From Pseudomonadota bacterium (GTDB lineage Bacteria; Pseudomonadota; Alphaproteobacteria; SHVP01), in contig JAQBYN010000026.1 of the NCBI GenBank assembly GCA_027622715.1, positions 1-43,992 on the forward strand: a DNA stretch of 43,992 nt, read 5' to 3'. Numbering within the stretch: position 1 is the first letter of the stretch; each line of letters starts with the position of its first letter. This document shows positions 1-8,384 of the stretch, piece after piece. Both the position numbers and the translations under genes were made by a program. The notes below the pieces were generated by a model. It was not told the origin of the DNA, ran no database searches, and worked only from the letters and a program-made list of their open reading frames with translations.

Positions 1-38
1 TGCGTAAGCAGCCCCTTTTGCGTGACGTAACGCGTTGT

Positions 39-1553
39 CTAGTCGGCGACCTCAATCTCGGACCAACTCGGCACGCGATTGACGAGTTTGTATCCCTTCA
101 CCTTCGGTGAGAGACCATCGATCGCCGGACGTTCGTGGCTGAACACCACCGCCGCATTGTCGTGATAGAACTGAGCAACCTTACGCAGGAGCGGTTCGCG
201 CTTTACCGGATCCATCTCGGCATCCATCGCCTGAATCGTCGGCATAATTTCTTCGAAGCACGTGTGCTTGGCGAAGAACGCGCACGAATGCGTGGCCATG
301 ACGCGCGACAAGTCCGCCATCGGGTGCGCTTCGTACATCATCGTGAAAGCGTCGCCTTCCCATGGCTTCTGTGCCAAGACCTTTTGTACGAAAATCGGAA
401 TCGACAGGTTCACCAATTCGACGTTGACGCCAACCTTCTTGAAGTCCTGCGCCATCGCTTGGAAGGTGTCGCCGAACTCGCCACTCGAGGTGACCAACTC
501 GACCTTCATGTCGAACCCGTTCGGGAACCCTGCCTCTGCCAAAAGCTTTTTGGCTTTTTCAGGGTCGTAGGGATAGGGCTTGATGTCCTCGAAGAACCCC
601 GTCGCCGTGGACTCAGAAGGCTGACCGTTGGTGCGCGTGATCCCGCCCATAACCTCTTTGACGAAGGTCTCTTTGTCGTAGGCGTAATTCAGAGCCTGGC
701 GGACACGGACATCCGAGACCGGACTTTCCTTTTTCTGATGCAACAGGATCATGTTGAGCGTGTCGTGCCGTTTGGACAAAACCACCTTGTTGCCGGCGTT
801 GTCCAACAGGGCAATCGCGCTGTTGTCCAGTGCCCAGGCAATGTCGACCTGGCCGGAGTTAATCGCCTGAATCCGCGTCGCGATCTCATGAATAATAACG
901 ATATCGACGTTCTTCATCTTGGGCTTGCGCCAGGCGTTTTCGTACGCCGTCATGGTGATGCGATCGGCCTTCCATTCGACGATCTTGTAGCTGCCGGCCC
1001 CGACCGGAGTCTTGGAAAAGCCCTCGGCACCGAGGTCTGCCCACGCCTTAGGTTCATGCGCGCGCATGATGTGCAAACGCTTCGGGAACAACGGGTCCGG
1101 CTTTTTGGTCGTCACTTCGACGGTGTAGTTGTCGATTTTCCTCGCGCTGGCCATGGCGTTGAGTTGGCGGCTGGCCTGCTGTTTCGAAACGACTGGATCG
1201 CTCAAAATGGCATTTACGTTTGCGATCATGGCATCGGCGTTCCAGGCCTCGCCGTTGTGGAACGTTACGCCTTGGCGCAGCTTGACGACCCATGTGGTCG
1301 GGCTCGTCAACGTCCATTCAGTCGCGAGCAACGGTTTGACGGACTTGTCGTCATCGACAAACGTCAGCCCATCGAAAATTGCGTAAAGCTGATAGGCCCC
1401 ATTTGCGCCGAAAGTGCCGTAGGGCATGCCGCCCTGCGCCGGATTGTTGTAGTGCGCGACGCGCAACGTATCGCTCGCCGCTTGAGCCACGGTTGCTGCG
1501 CCCAAAAGTGAGACCGCGGCAATCCCGCCCAAGATCATTGACTTGTACTTCAT
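39..1553 (-). CDS. ABC transporter solute-binding protein, family 5 (peptide/opine/nickel type)
   Basis: Predicted periplasmic binding protein that delivers a peptide-like or small organic ligand to an ABC importer. The 504-residue product opens with a classic Sec signal (MKYKSMILGG..., hydrophobic core, AQA cleavage near residue 25). The mature part shows family-5 features: the TLRVAHYNNP start, a WTLTSPTTWVVKLRQGVTFHNGE block, VRQALNYAYDKE, and PEKAKKLLAEAGFPNGFD. The start is set at the ATG at 1553 because GGGAG lies just upstream and the signal peptide follows; a longer open frame to 1676 would bury the signal. No permease or ATPase genes lie beside it in the window; they could lie before position 1. 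The ligand cannot be told from sequence. Family call sure, substrate unknown. Confidence 0.9.
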   Translation of the reverse strand: MKYKSMILGGIAAVSLLGAATVAQAASDTLRVAHYNNPAQGGMPYGTFGANGAYQLYAIFDGLTFVDDDKSVKPLLATEWTLTSPTTWVVKLRQGVTFHNGEAWNADAMIANVNAILSDPVVSKQQASRQLNAMASARKIDNYTVEVTTKKPDPLFPKRLHIMRAHEPKAWADLGAEGFSKTPVGAGSYKIVEWKADRITMTAYENAWRKPKMKNVDIVIIHEIATRIQAINSGQVDIAWALDNSAIALLDNAGNKVVLSKRHDTLNMILLHQKKESPVSDVRVRQALNYAYDKETFVKEVMGGITRTNGQPSESTATGFFEDIKPYPYDPEKAKKLLAEAGFPNGFDMKVELVTSSGEFGDTFQAMAQDFKKVGVNVELVNLSIPIFVQKVLAQKPWEGDAFTMMYEAHPMADLSRVMATHSCAFFAKHTCFEEIMPTIQAMDAEMDPVKREPLLRKVAQFYHDNAAVVFSHERPAIDGLSPKVKGYKLVNRVPSWSEIEVAD

Positions 1554-1674
1554 GGATACTCTCCCAGTGATCCTTTTGCCTTTGTACCGGTGGGTTATAC
1601 CGCACCCGGAGCCCCACCCCCAAACTCTGTAAGCCGGGCCCCGCAATGCTAGGATGGGGTTGCACGGAGGTGCC
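1554..1674. promoter_or_regulatory. divergent intergenic region between solute-binding protein and flavin reductase genes
   Basis: These 121 bases separate two divergently transcribed genes and must hold both promoters. The right-hand gene has a clear GGAGG ribosome site at 1666-1670 and the left-hand gene has GGGAG on the minus strand. I do not see convincing -35/-10 pairs. Confidence 0.45.
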
Positions 1675-2310
1675 ATGTTCTACCGACCAGAAGACGGCCA
1701 CGGCCTGCCCCATGACCCCATGAGCGCCCTGGTTGTGCCGCGACCCATCGGGTGGATTTCCACTCTGGACGCCGCGGGACGCCGCAATCTGGCTCCTTTT
1801 GCCCTGTTCAATATTGTGGCCTATCAGCCGCCCCACGTGATGTTTGCCCCTACCGGGCAGCCCGGCGGGCCATTCAAAGACAGCCTCAACAACGTCGAGG
1901 CGACCGGCGAATTTGTCGCCAACATGGCAACTTGGGCACTGCGCGACGCGGTGTGGCATACCTCGATCCCGGCACCGGCCGACGTCGACGAATTTGAACT
2001 CGCCGGCTTGACCCCGGTGGCGAGCACGATTGTCGCCCCGCCCCGCGTCAAAGAAAGCCCGGTCCACCTAGAATGCCGCCACGTGCAGACCATCAAGCTA
2101 CCGCACGTCGATCCAACCACCGCCAATCACGTTGTCATCGGCAAAGTCGTCGGTATCCACATTGACGATTCGGTGTTGGTCGACGGCGTCGTCGACGAAC
2201 GTTTGCTCGAACCCATGGCACGGCTCGGCTACCTCAACTACACGCGGGTGACAGAGGTGCACACCAAGCCGTTCCCGAAGTGGCCGCCGAAACCGCCCGG
2301 CGCACCATGA
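1675..2310 (+). CDS. flavin reductase-like domain protein (FMN-binding split barrel)
   Basis: A 211-residue protein of the flavin reductase-like / DIM6-NTAB family, which binds FMN on a split beta-barrel and often supplies reduced flavin or acts as a small oxidoreductase. Seen in the sequence: N-terminal MFYRPEDGHG, the PRPIGWISTLDAAGRRNLAPF motif region (about residues 22-43), then NNVEATGEFVANMAT and HLECRHVQTIKL. This N-terminal arrangement is typical of the conserved proteins annotated as flavin reductase family in proteobacteria. The ATG at 1675 is chosen over an in-frame ATG at 1654 because GGAGG sits 4 bases before it. The gene is monocistronic as far as can be seen and divergent from the solute-binding protein. 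Natural partner unknown. Confidence 0.85.
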   Translation: MFYRPEDGHGLPHDPMSALVVPRPIGWISTLDAAGRRNLAPFALFNIVAYQPPHVMFAPTGQPGGPFKDSLNNVEATGEFVANMATWALRDAVWHTSIPAPADVDEFELAGLTPVASTIVAPPRVKESPVHLECRHVQTIKLPHVDPTTANHVVIGKVVGIHIDDSVLVDGVVDERLLEPMARLGYLNYTRVTEVHTKPFPKWPPKPPGAP

Positions 2311-2457
2311 CGCCAGCGGCCGCGTCGGCGATCACAATATTCAGTCCCCGCATTGCCTTTCGGCCGGGCACCACTCACCTAGGAGGCGATCCAGACTAAC
2401 AGCGCGCGTGTACCGGCGTCGCACAAGGGTCAGCGGTTGCGCGCGCTAAACCGAGAG

Positions 2458-2484
2458 AAACTGCGGGCGTTGGCTTTGTTTCGG
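2458..2484 (+). repeat. TTGGCTTTGTTTCGG repeat, copy A
   Basis: A 27-base element, AAACTGCGGG followed by C, then GTTGGCTTTGTTTCGG. It differs from copy B at one position. It begins with AAAC and ends in GTTT(CGG), so the ends can pair. The orientation is the same as downstream glpK. Related elements lie at 43772-43936 on the other strand. Confidence 0.8.
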
Positions 2485-2547
2485 CTTTTTGGGTGTCGTG
2501 GAGCCGCTGAGCGACGGTTCATCAGTGACGACGTCGAGAATCAAGGA

Positions 2548-2574
2548 AAACTGCGGGAGTTGGCTTTGTTTCGG
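2548..2574 (+). repeat. TTGGCTTTGTTTCGG repeat, copy B
   Basis: AAACTGCGGG followed by A, then GTTGGCTTTGTTTCGG; 26 of 27 bases match copy A, and the copies are 90 bases apart. The bases between the two copies are not repeated, so this is an interspersed element rather than a long tandem duplication. It ends 53 bases before the glpK start. Confidence 0.8.
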
Positions 2575-2627
2575 AAAATACATAGTGAGCCGTCGACGCA
2601 AACCAGCTGGGCGGGCGTCACCAACTA

Positions 2628-4106
2628 ATGACCGCCCCCGACCTCCTGCTCGCCATCGATCAGGGCACCAGCAGCACGCGCGCCATCGTGTTCGACCGCG
2701 CCGGTAAAATTGTGTCGTCGGCCCAGCGACCGCTCGTCCAGCACTATCCGCAAGACGGCTGGGTCGAGCATGACGCGGAAGAAATATGGACGGCCGCGGT
2801 CGCGGTCTGCCGCGAGGCCATTGGCGGGATCGCGCCGGGCCGGATCGCCGGCGCCGGAATTACCAACCAGCGCGAAACGTGTCTGCTTTGGGACCGCGCC
2901 ACCGGTCAACCGATCCACCGGGCCATCGTCTGGCAGGATCGCCGCGGCGCGCCGATGTGCCAGACGCTAGCGGACACGGGCCACGGGCCGGCAATCCGGC
3001 GCGCGACCGGCCTCGTTCTCGATTCATATTTTTCGGCGACCAAACTCGCGTGGCTTCTCGACAATGTCCCGGACGCGCGAAGGCGGGCCGAACGCGGCGA
3101 CCTCGCCTTTGGCACGATCGACACCTATCTGCTGTGGCGTCTGACCGGTGGACGCCACCACGCCACGGATGCGACCAATGCATCGCGCACCATGTTGTTC
3201 GACATCCACAACCAATGCTGGAGCGCCGATCTTTGTTCGCTGTTTGGGGTGCCAATGGCGCTGCTCCCCACGGTTTGCGATTGCGTCGCTGATTTTGGGA
3301 TCATCGACGCATCGGTTCTCGGGTTCGATCTCGCGATCGGCGGCATCGCCGGAGACCAGCATGCGGCCCTAATTGGCCAGGGCTGCACCCGACCAGGGCT
3401 CGCAAAAGCAACCTACGGAACCGGATGTTTTGTGCTCACCAATGACGGTGTTGATGCGCCGAGCAATCGAGGCGCTTTGTTGACCACCATCGCCTACCAG
3501 CTTGGCGGCCAGGTAACCTATGCGACCGAGGGAAGCGCCTTCAACGCGGGGACTGCCGTTGCCTGGCTGCGCGACAATCTCGGGATCGTGCAAACCAGCG
3601 GCGAAACCGAATCCCTCGCATCATCCCTTTCAGACAATGGCGGCGTCTACTTCGTGCCGGCGTTCACCGGCCTGGGCGCACCCTTTTGGGAACCCGAGGC
3701 CCGCGGGGCAGTGGTCGGCCTAACCCGCGATACGGGTCGCGCCCACCTCGCCCGCGCGGCTCTTGAGGCGGCGGCCTATCAGACGCACGACCTGCTCGCC
3801 GAATCCGGAAAGCGCGCCACGGCGCTTCGTATCGACGGCGGCATGGCGGCAAATAACTGGTTCGCCCAGTTCTTAGCCGACCTGCTTGGGAGCAATGTGG
3901 ATCGCCCGGCCGTGACCGAGACGACCGCATGGGGCGCCGCCATTTTGGCAGGGCTCCAGACGGGCATGTTTGCGTCGCTGGATCAGGCCGCGGCGGATTG
4001 GCGGGCCGAACGCACCTTCGCGCCGCGCATCGACGATGCCCAACGCGCCAGCCTCATCGCCGGTTGGCGGCGCGCGGTGGCTCAGGTCCGGGCGGGCTAT
4101 GCTTAG
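2628..4106 (+). CDS. glpK: glycerol kinase
   Basis: Cytoplasmic FGGY-family kinase that phosphorylates glycerol to sn-glycerol 3-phosphate with ATP. The 492 residues match the usual length (about 495-500). Family marks in order: DQGTSSTRAIVFD at residue 10, TNQRETCLLWDR near 84, VWQDRR near 105, FGTIDTYLLWRLTGG near 165, HATDATNASRTMLFD, GDQHAALIGQ near 246, KATYGTGCFVLTNDG near 265 and the C-terminal RIDGGMAANNWFAQFLADLL. These fit glycerol kinase better than xylulo- or ribulokinase. No glpF, glpD or glpR is adjacent, so it is an orphan in this window. It starts at ATG with a weak ribosome site, and its leader carries the two TTGGCTTTGTTT repeats. Confidence 0.95.
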   Translation: MTAPDLLLAIDQGTSSTRAIVFDRAGKIVSSAQRPLVQHYPQDGWVEHDAEEIWTAAVAVCREAIGGIAPGRIAGAGITNQRETCLLWDRATGQPIHRAIVWQDRRGAPMCQTLADTGHGPAIRRATGLVLDSYFSATKLAWLLDNVPDARRRAERGDLAFGTIDTYLLWRLTGGRHHATDATNASRTMLFDIHNQCWSADLCSLFGVPMALLPTVCDCVADFGIIDASVLGFDLAIGGIAGDQHAALIGQGCTRPGLAKATYGTGCFVLTNDGVDAPSNRGALLTTIAYQLGGQVTYATEGSAFNAGTAVAWLRDNLGIVQTSGETESLASSLSDNGGVYFVPAFTGLGAPFWEPEARGAVVGLTRDTGRAHLARAALEAAAYQTHDLLAESGKRATALRIDGGMAANNWFAQFLADLLGSNVDRPAVTETTAWGAAILAGLQTGMFASLDQAAADWRAERTFAPRIDDAQRASLIAGWRRAVAQVRAGYA

Positions 4107-4134
4107 GCGTCGGTCAGCTATCCCGCGGCAAATA

Positions 4135-5055
4135 TCACGCGGCCGGGTGCGTTGCGATCCAATGGTGGGCGATGTCTTCGCGCCGGCAAATCCACACGTC
4201 GTCGTGCCGCTGCAAATGATCCATGAACCGAATCAGACCCGCGAGCCGTCCGGGGTGTCCAGCAAAGCGGGCATGCAGGCCGATCGACATCATCCGCGGC
4301 GTCCGCGCGCTTTCGCGGTAATAGACATCGAACGCATCTTTCAGATAGGTCTCGAAATCGCTCGCGGTCCCGAAGCCCGGCGCCGCGGTGAACTTCGCGT
4401 CGTTATTGGTAAAGGTATAGGGAATGACCAAATGGGGACGCCCCGATTCCGCAACCCAATACGGCAGGTCATCGGCGTAGGAATCGGAGTCGTACAAAAA
4501 CCCGCCCTCCTCCACGACCAACCGGCGCGTATGTTCGGACGGCGAATAGCGGCAATACCAGCCAAGCGGACGGGTACCGGTTGTCTTGGTGATGGCGTCT
4601 ATCGCAAGCCGAATGTGTTCTCGCTCTTCGGCTTCGCTCAGAAGGTGATGGCTGATCCACCGCCATCCATGGCTACACACGTCGTGTCCGGCATCGGCCA
4701 TGGCGCGGGCCGCATCGGGGTGGCGCAGCATCGCAAGGCCGCAACCGAAGACCGTCATCGGCAGGCGGCGCTCAGCGAACAAATCCATCAGCCGCCAGAA
4801 ACCGACGCGACTGCCGTACTCGTAGAGCGACTCGGTGACAAAATCCCGTTTGCCCGCGCCGACCGACGCAACCGGGATTTCCCCGATATAGGTTTCGGCG
4901 TGGGCGTCACCGTCGAGAATCGAATATTCCGACCCCTCTTCGTAGTTCAGCACGAAATTGACCGCGAGCCGCGCACCGCCCGGCCACTGCGCATCGGGCG
5001 GATTGCGCCCATAGCCAACCAGGTCGCGCGGATAGTCCTGCCAATTCTCGGTCAC
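4135..5055 (-). CDS. puuE: PuuE-type polysaccharide deacetylase / allantoinase
   Basis: A 306-residue NodB-fold (carbohydrate esterase 4) protein. The PuuE subgroup includes the cofactor-independent allantoinase of purine breakdown, which opens the hydantoin ring of allantoin. Diagnostic segments are YPRDLVGYGRNPPDAQWPGG near the N-terminus, NFVLNYEEGSE, TVFGCGLAMLRHPD, DVCSHGWRWISH (the metal-site HG region, about residues 126-138) and TGTRPLGWYCRYSPSEHTRRL. The start is a GTG at 5055 with GAGG upstream. The DUF1330 gene lies 18 bases upstream on the same strand, so the two are likely one operon. No uricase, HIU hydrolase or OHCU decarboxylase is nearby, so the substrate is an inference from family. 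Confidence 0.82.
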   Translation of the reverse strand: MTENWQDYPRDLVGYGRNPPDAQWPGGARLAVNFVLNYEEGSEYSILDGDAHAETYIGEIPVASVGAGKRDFVTESLYEYGSRVGFWRLMDLFAERRLPMTVFGCGLAMLRHPDAARAMADAGHDVCSHGWRWISHHLLSEAEEREHIRLAIDAITKTTGTRPLGWYCRYSPSEHTRRLVVEEGGFLYDSDSYADDLPYWVAESGRPHLVIPYTFTNNDAKFTAAPGFGTASDFETYLKDAFDVYYRESARTPRMMSIGLHARFAGHPGRLAGLIRFMDHLQRHDDVWICRREDIAHHWIATHPAA

Positions 5056-5073
5056 TGGACACGGCCTCGTCTG

Positions 5074-5367
5074 TTACGAACCTGCGGTCAGAAGATGCAC
5101 TTCGCCGTCGGTATGAAAGATTCGCAACCCTTTGGCGTGGTGATACGCCGGGTCTTCATGGAAGGCCCGCGCCGCCGCTTCGTCAGGAAACTCGATCAAT
5201 GCGCCGCGCTGCCAAATGGGCGCGCGCTCAAGCGCGGCAGGCGCTCCTGCCGCGATGATCTTCCCACCGTGTTTTTCGAGCAGCGGGACGACGAGTTTGT
5301 AATATTGGTCCCGCCAACTTGGATCATCGCCGTGTTGGCTGGAAAACGAAATTACGTATGCCGACAT
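5074..5367 (-). CDS. DUF1330 family protein (ferredoxin-like alpha+beta barrel)
   Basis: A 97-residue cytoplasmic protein of the DUF1330 family, small dimeric alpha+beta barrel proteins related to the NIPSNAP/ABM group, with no fixed function. Visible family features are the N-terminal strand AYVISFSS, QYYKLVVPLLEKHGGKIIAAG, then ALIEFPDEAAARAFHEDPAYHHAK. The start is the ATG at 5367, preceded by GGAAGG at good spacing; an open frame extends upstream but has no family similarity. It lies just before the puuE-like gene, suggesting a shared role, perhaps in handling a purine-ring product. Confidence 0.82.
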   Translation of the reverse strand: MSAYVISFSSQHGDDPSWRDQYYKLVVPLLEKHGGKIIAAGAPAALERAPIWQRGALIEFPDEAAARAFHEDPAYHHAKGLRIFHTDGEVHLLTAGS

Positions 5368-5448
5368 GAGACCTTCCCGCTTGGTCGATCGCGCGCTGCA
5401 AATGCGCGATCGCGTTTCGCTTATGAGCAGTATTGAGGGACGACACTT

Positions 5449-6015
5449 ATGGCCTGGGAACTCCTGGAGCGCAATCTGCCGGAATATCGTTTCGTCGAAC
5501 GGCACCAGCGATTTGTCGCCGCGTCGCCAGCACGGGTGTGGGCGGCGCTTCATACCGCGCAAGTGGAGGGTTCCGGGATCACCCGAGCCGCGGTTGCCTT
5601 GCGCATGCTGCCGGCGCGCCTTTCCGGGCGAGCCCCGGTACCAATCCGCCTGTTCGATCTCGCCGGCATGGCGAACTTCCTCCGCCTTGGTGAAATCCCT
5701 GAACGTGAATTGGTACTGGGCATGGTCGGGCAATTTTGGCGGGCCAAGGGCGGCCTCCTGCCGATCGACCCGGAAGCCTTTGCGACCTTCGCCGATCCGG
5801 CCTATGCGAAACTAGCCTACGGCTTTTTGCTCGAACCGCAGGGCAGCGGAACGCTGCTCAGGACCGAGACCCGGGTGCACGGCCTCAGTGCCGAGAGCGT
5901 GCGCCGGTTTTGGCCCTATTGGATCATGATCCGCCCGATCAGTGGCCTGATCCGACGCGAAATCCTTGCGGGTATCGGGCGCGAAGCGTTAGAGCCCAGC
6001 GAGCCTGCGAATTAG
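5449..6015 (+). CDS. START/SRPBCC-like protein of unknown function
   Basis: A 188-residue soluble protein. Its plan, with VERHQRFVAASPARVWAALHT at residues 16-36, a central variable region, then SGTLLRTETRVHGLSAESVRRFWPYW and a C-terminal helix, fits the SRPBCC helix-grip fold used to bind hydrophobic ligands. This is fold recognition by eye; no catalytic residues are claimed. It diverges from the DUF1330-puuE unit across 81 bases. Its TAG stop overlaps by bases the stop of the lipoprotein gene on the other strand (6012-6015). Function unknown. Confidence 0.7.
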   Translation: MAWELLERNLPEYRFVERHQRFVAASPARVWAALHTAQVEGSGITRAAVALRMLPARLSGRAPVPIRLFDLAGMANFLRLGEIPERELVLGMVGQFWRAKGGLLPIDPEAFATFADPAYAKLAYGFLLEPQGSGTLLRTETRVHGLSAESVRRFWPYWIMIRPISGLIRREILAGIGREALEPSEPAN

Positions 6016-6368
6016 TTCACGCTTGGACGGCGGGGAAGTGTCTCCCCAGCGGCCCCGACCACACGATCCCCGAGCACATCGTCTCTCACAACGGCATAAA
6101 CGAACGCGCTATCGGTGTTGGCATAACAGGTAATGCGAATACGCGGGTCGTCGGCCCGGCCGGTGAGCTTCAAATAAAAGACCGACACCGATTGTGCGGT
6201 GCCGTCCGAAAAATAATGGGTGCGGCTGAGCTCGTAATCGAATTTCGCGGAATCGACCGCGTAGTCAGCGCGGTTGTCCATGACGGCTTGCCGGCAAGCC
6301 TGCTCGTATTCCTCCGAACAACCGACGAGGAGTACCGCCAATCCCAGGACTATGGTCCGGCTGCGCAT
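6012..6368 (-). CDS. small predicted lipoprotein
   Basis: A 118-residue product with an N-terminal basic-hydrophobic signal and a lipobox LVGC ending at Cys17, so probably lipidated and attached to an envelope membrane. The mature part has two more cysteines (CRQAV near 25 and ITCYAN near 100) that could form a disulfide. I do not recognise the family. AAGGA lies before the ATG at 6368. The gene starts 28 bases after the 3' end of tRNA-Pro on the same strand, so it may be read through from the tRNA transcript. It meets the START-like gene tail to tail with a 4-base overlap. Confidence 0.65.
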   Translation of the reverse strand: MRSRTIVLGLAVLLVGCSEEYEQACRQAVMDNRADYAVDSAKFDYELSRTHYFSDGTAQSVSVFYLKLTGRADDPRIRITCYANTDSAFVYAVVRDDVLGDRVVGAAGETLPRRPSVN

Positions 6369-6396
6369 GGCAGACGTCCTTGTTCTGGAGAAAAAT

Positions 6397-6474
6397 TGGT
6401 CGGAGCGAGTGGATTCGAACCACCGACCCCCACACCCCCAGCGTGGTGCGCTAACCAGACTGCGCCACGCTCCG
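6397..6474 (-). tRNA. tRNA-Pro (anticodon GGG)
   Basis: A full 78-base cloverleaf is readable on the minus strand: acceptor CGGAGCG/CGCTCCG, D-stem GCGC/GCGC, anticodon stem CCACG/TGTGG with loop CTGGGGG (anticodon GGG, G37), T-stem GGTGG/CCACT with loop TTCGAAT, then discriminator A and an encoded CCA end. It reads CCC and CCU proline codons. It follows merR by 57 bases, an arrangement common in alphaproteobacteria. A run of five T follows the CCA end. Confidence 0.96.
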
Positions 6475-6531
6475 ACCGTAGGGCGATATATAGCGATTGA
6501 TTATTGGGTCGGCAACGCGCCGTGCGTGACG

Positions 6532-6963
6532 TTAGCGGCGGCGGGCGTCCCGCAGCAGTTTGCGGAGCCCGTCCAGCTCCTCGATCGCGCCTTCAATGGC
6601 GGCGGTTTTGGTTCGGGCTAGACTCGGCCGATCAGCGAGACGGGGTGCCGCTTTAGACGGCCGCGCGATCTCGCCGCGCTTGCCATTTTCTTTGAGGAGC
6701 TTCTGCACACCCTTAATGGTGTAGCCCTCCTCGTAGAGAAGAGAGCGGATGCGACGCAGCAACTCGACGTCTTCCGGCCGATAGTAGCGGCGGCCGCCAC
6801 CGCGTTTCAGCGGCCGGACTTGGGCGAACTTGCTCTCCCAGAACCGCAAAACATGTTGCGGGACATCAAGCTCGCCGGCCACCTCGCTGATGGTCCGAAA
6901 GGCCTCGGGCGATTTTCGATTCCGTGGGCTACCCGTCTCGCCCCCTGCCGTCGTCGTCGCCAT
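6532..6963 (-). CDS. MerR-family transcriptional regulator
   Basis: A 143-residue DNA-binding protein. The winged-helix MerR domain covers about residues 22-95: [25 protein letters not shown], then [34 protein letters not shown]. The C-terminal part is short and basic, without the metal-binding cysteines of MerR, ZntR or CueR, so this is the small orphan MerR type found after ihfA in alphaproteobacteria. It starts at 6963, two bases past the ihfA stop; its GGGAG ribosome site lies inside the ihfA 3' end, implying coupling. Target genes unknown. Confidence 0.92.
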   Translation of the reverse strand: MATTTAGGETGSPRNRKSPEAFRTISEVAGELDVPQHVLRFWESKFAQVRPLKRGGGRRYYRPEDVELLRRIRSLLYEEGYTIKGVQKLLKENGKRGEIARPSKAAPRLADRPSLARTKTAAIEGAIEELDGLRKLLRDARRR

Positions 6964-6965
6964 GC

Positions 6966-7277
6966 CTACTCCCGATCTTGCGAGGTTTCCGCGTTGATGC
7001 GGTCCTTCAAGACATGCGATGGGCGGAAAACCAGAACACGCCGAGGTAGAATCGGCACTTCTTCGCCCGTCTTGGGATTCCGTCCGATCCGGCGACCTTT
7101 TTCCCGTACATAGAAGCTCCCAAACGAGGAGATCTTAACGGTTTCACCTTTGACCAGACTTTCGCCGATTTCACGCAGAACCGACTCAACGAGATCCGCA
7201 GATTCGTTCCTCGACAGGCCGACCTCTTGGTACACAGCTTCACTAAGCTGCGCACGGGTCACCGTATTCCCTGCCAT
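6966..7277 (-). CDS. ihfA: integration host factor alpha subunit
   Basis: A 103-residue HU/IHF-fold nucleoid protein that, paired with IhfB, bends DNA sharply at specific sites. Seen: [57 protein letters not shown] (with the intercalating proline in RNPKTG), and the C-terminal [13 protein letters not shown]. The alpha-subunit assignment follows from this sequence and the position between fabH and merR. The start is the ATG at 7277 with GGAGGGG upstream; in-frame codons further upstream give a non-homologous extension. Confidence 0.95.
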   Translation of the reverse strand: MAGNTVTRAQLSEAVYQEVGLSRNESADLVESVLREIGESLVKGETVKISSFGSFYVREKGRRIGRNPKTGEEVPILPRRVLVFRPSHVLKDRINAETSQDRE

Positions 7278-7403
7278 TGCGGACCCCTCCCTCACTGCCG
7301 CGCAAACAGTACTCGCGAGGGAAAAGCCCGTCAATAACAAAGAGATATCAATAGGATAAGACGCGACGCTGATGTTGCATGGAATCCGCAGTAAACAGCG
7401 GAA

Positions 7404-8384
7404 TCACCATCTGACGAGGCAGGCTCCCCAGGTGAAACCACCGCCCATCGCCTCCATCAAGACCAAATCGCCGCGCTTAATGCGGCCATCTTGGACGGCA
7501 ACGTCGAGCGCGAGCGGCACCGAAGCCGCCGAGGTATTGGCATGCAGATCGACCGTCACGACGACTTTGCCAGGATCAATGCCCAGCTTCTTGGCCGTTG
7601 AGTCGAGGATTCTCTTGTTGGCTTGGTGCGGTACCAGCCAATCGACGTCGTCCAATGTCACGCCGGCAGCGGCGATAACTTCCTCAACCACCTGGGCCAT
7701 ATTGACGACGGCGTGGCGAAAAACCTCGCGGCCCTGCATCCGGACGTGTCCCACAGTACCGGTAGCGCCGGGGCCGCCATCGACGTACAGCGCATCGTGC
7801 ATCCGACCGTCAGAATGCAGTTTGGTGGCCAGCACCCCACGGTCCGAAATTAGACCCGCAGACTCCTCGGCCCGCAGCACCACAGCGCCGGCGCCGTCAC
7901 CAAAGAGGACGCACGTGCCACGGTCGTCCCAATCGAGAATCCGGGAAAACACTTCGCTCCCAATGACTAACGCTGTGCGGGCCTGGCCGGTCTGCAACAG
8001 ACTGTCGGCCACGGTCAGCGCATAGACGAACCCCGAACACACGGCTTGGACATCGAATGCTGCCCCACCGGTCATGCCCAGCGCCGCTTGCACGGTCGTG
8101 GCCGTCGCCGGAAACGTCTCGTCGGGGGTGGTCGTGGCAAGGACAATGAGGTCGAGGTCGGTTTCTGCGGCCACGCCCGCCTGGGCCAGCGCTTTTTTGG
8201 CGGCCGCGAGCGCCAATGTGGAGGCGAGTTCTCCGTCTGCCGCGATATGGCGTTGGCGAATGCCGGTACGCGATTGAATCCACTCGTCGGTCGTATCGAC
8301 GGTTTTGGCCAGTTCCTCGTTTGTGACGAGCCGGGGCGGCAGGTACGAGCCGCACCCGTGAATGACCGACCGAATGACGGTCAC
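7404..8384 (-). CDS. fabH: 3-oxoacyl-ACP synthase III
   Basis: Ketoacyl-ACP synthase III, which starts fatty-acid elongation by joining acetyl-CoA to malonyl-ACP in the cytosol. The 326 residues equal the usual length. The Cys-His-Asn triad is visible: Cys116 in [10 protein letters not shown], His253 in [10 protein letters not shown] and Asn283 in [13 protein letters not shown]. It starts with GTG at 8384, overlapping the plsX stop in a GTGA tetramer, so translation is coupled to plsX. This pairing joins acyl-phosphate supply and chain initiation. Confidence 0.97.
   Translation of the reverse strand: MTVIRSVIHGCGSYLPPRLVTNEELAKTVDTTDEWIQSRTGIRQRHIAADGELASTLALAAAKKALAQAGVAAETDLDLIVLATTTPDETFPATATTVQAALGMTGGAAFDVQAVCSGFVYALTVADSLLQTGQARTALVIGSEVFSRILDWDDRGTCVLFGDGAGAVVLRAEESAGLISDRGVLATKLHSDGRMHDALYVDGGPGATGTVGHVRMQGREVFRHAVVNMAQVVEEVIAAAGVTLDDVDWLVPHQANKRILDSTAKKLGIDPGKVVVTVDLHANTSAASVPLALDVAVQDGRIKRGDLVLMEAMGGGFTWGACLVRW

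Larger units (their letters stand above)
2311..2627. other. 317-bp intergenic region carrying two 27-bp direct repeats
   Basis: No credible gene. Short open frames here encode only translated repeat sequence (peptides like LALFR). The stretch holds two copies of a 27-base repeat exactly 90 bases apart (2458 and 2548), described separately, and must contain the glpK promoter and leader. No strong Shine-Dalgarno is visible before glpK. Confidence 0.6.

Noticed and set aside
135-1511. A 458-codon open frame antisense to the solute-binding protein gene
   Set aside because: High GC makes long antisense frames common; the peptide is Arg/His-rich without domains, while the opposite strand encodes a clear family protein with signal peptide and ribosome site.
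2458-2574. CRISPR array
   Set aside because: Only two copies per cluster form here, with 63-base spacing and no cas genes; D and E differ in sequence and spacing.
2437-2628. Small protein-coding gene upstream of glpK
   Set aside because: The frame is made of the translated repeat and has no ribosome site or conserved feature.
3970-5436. A 488-codon open frame across the end of glpK and antisense to puuE and DUF1330
   Set aside because: It is an antisense shadow with skewed composition and no recognisable motif.
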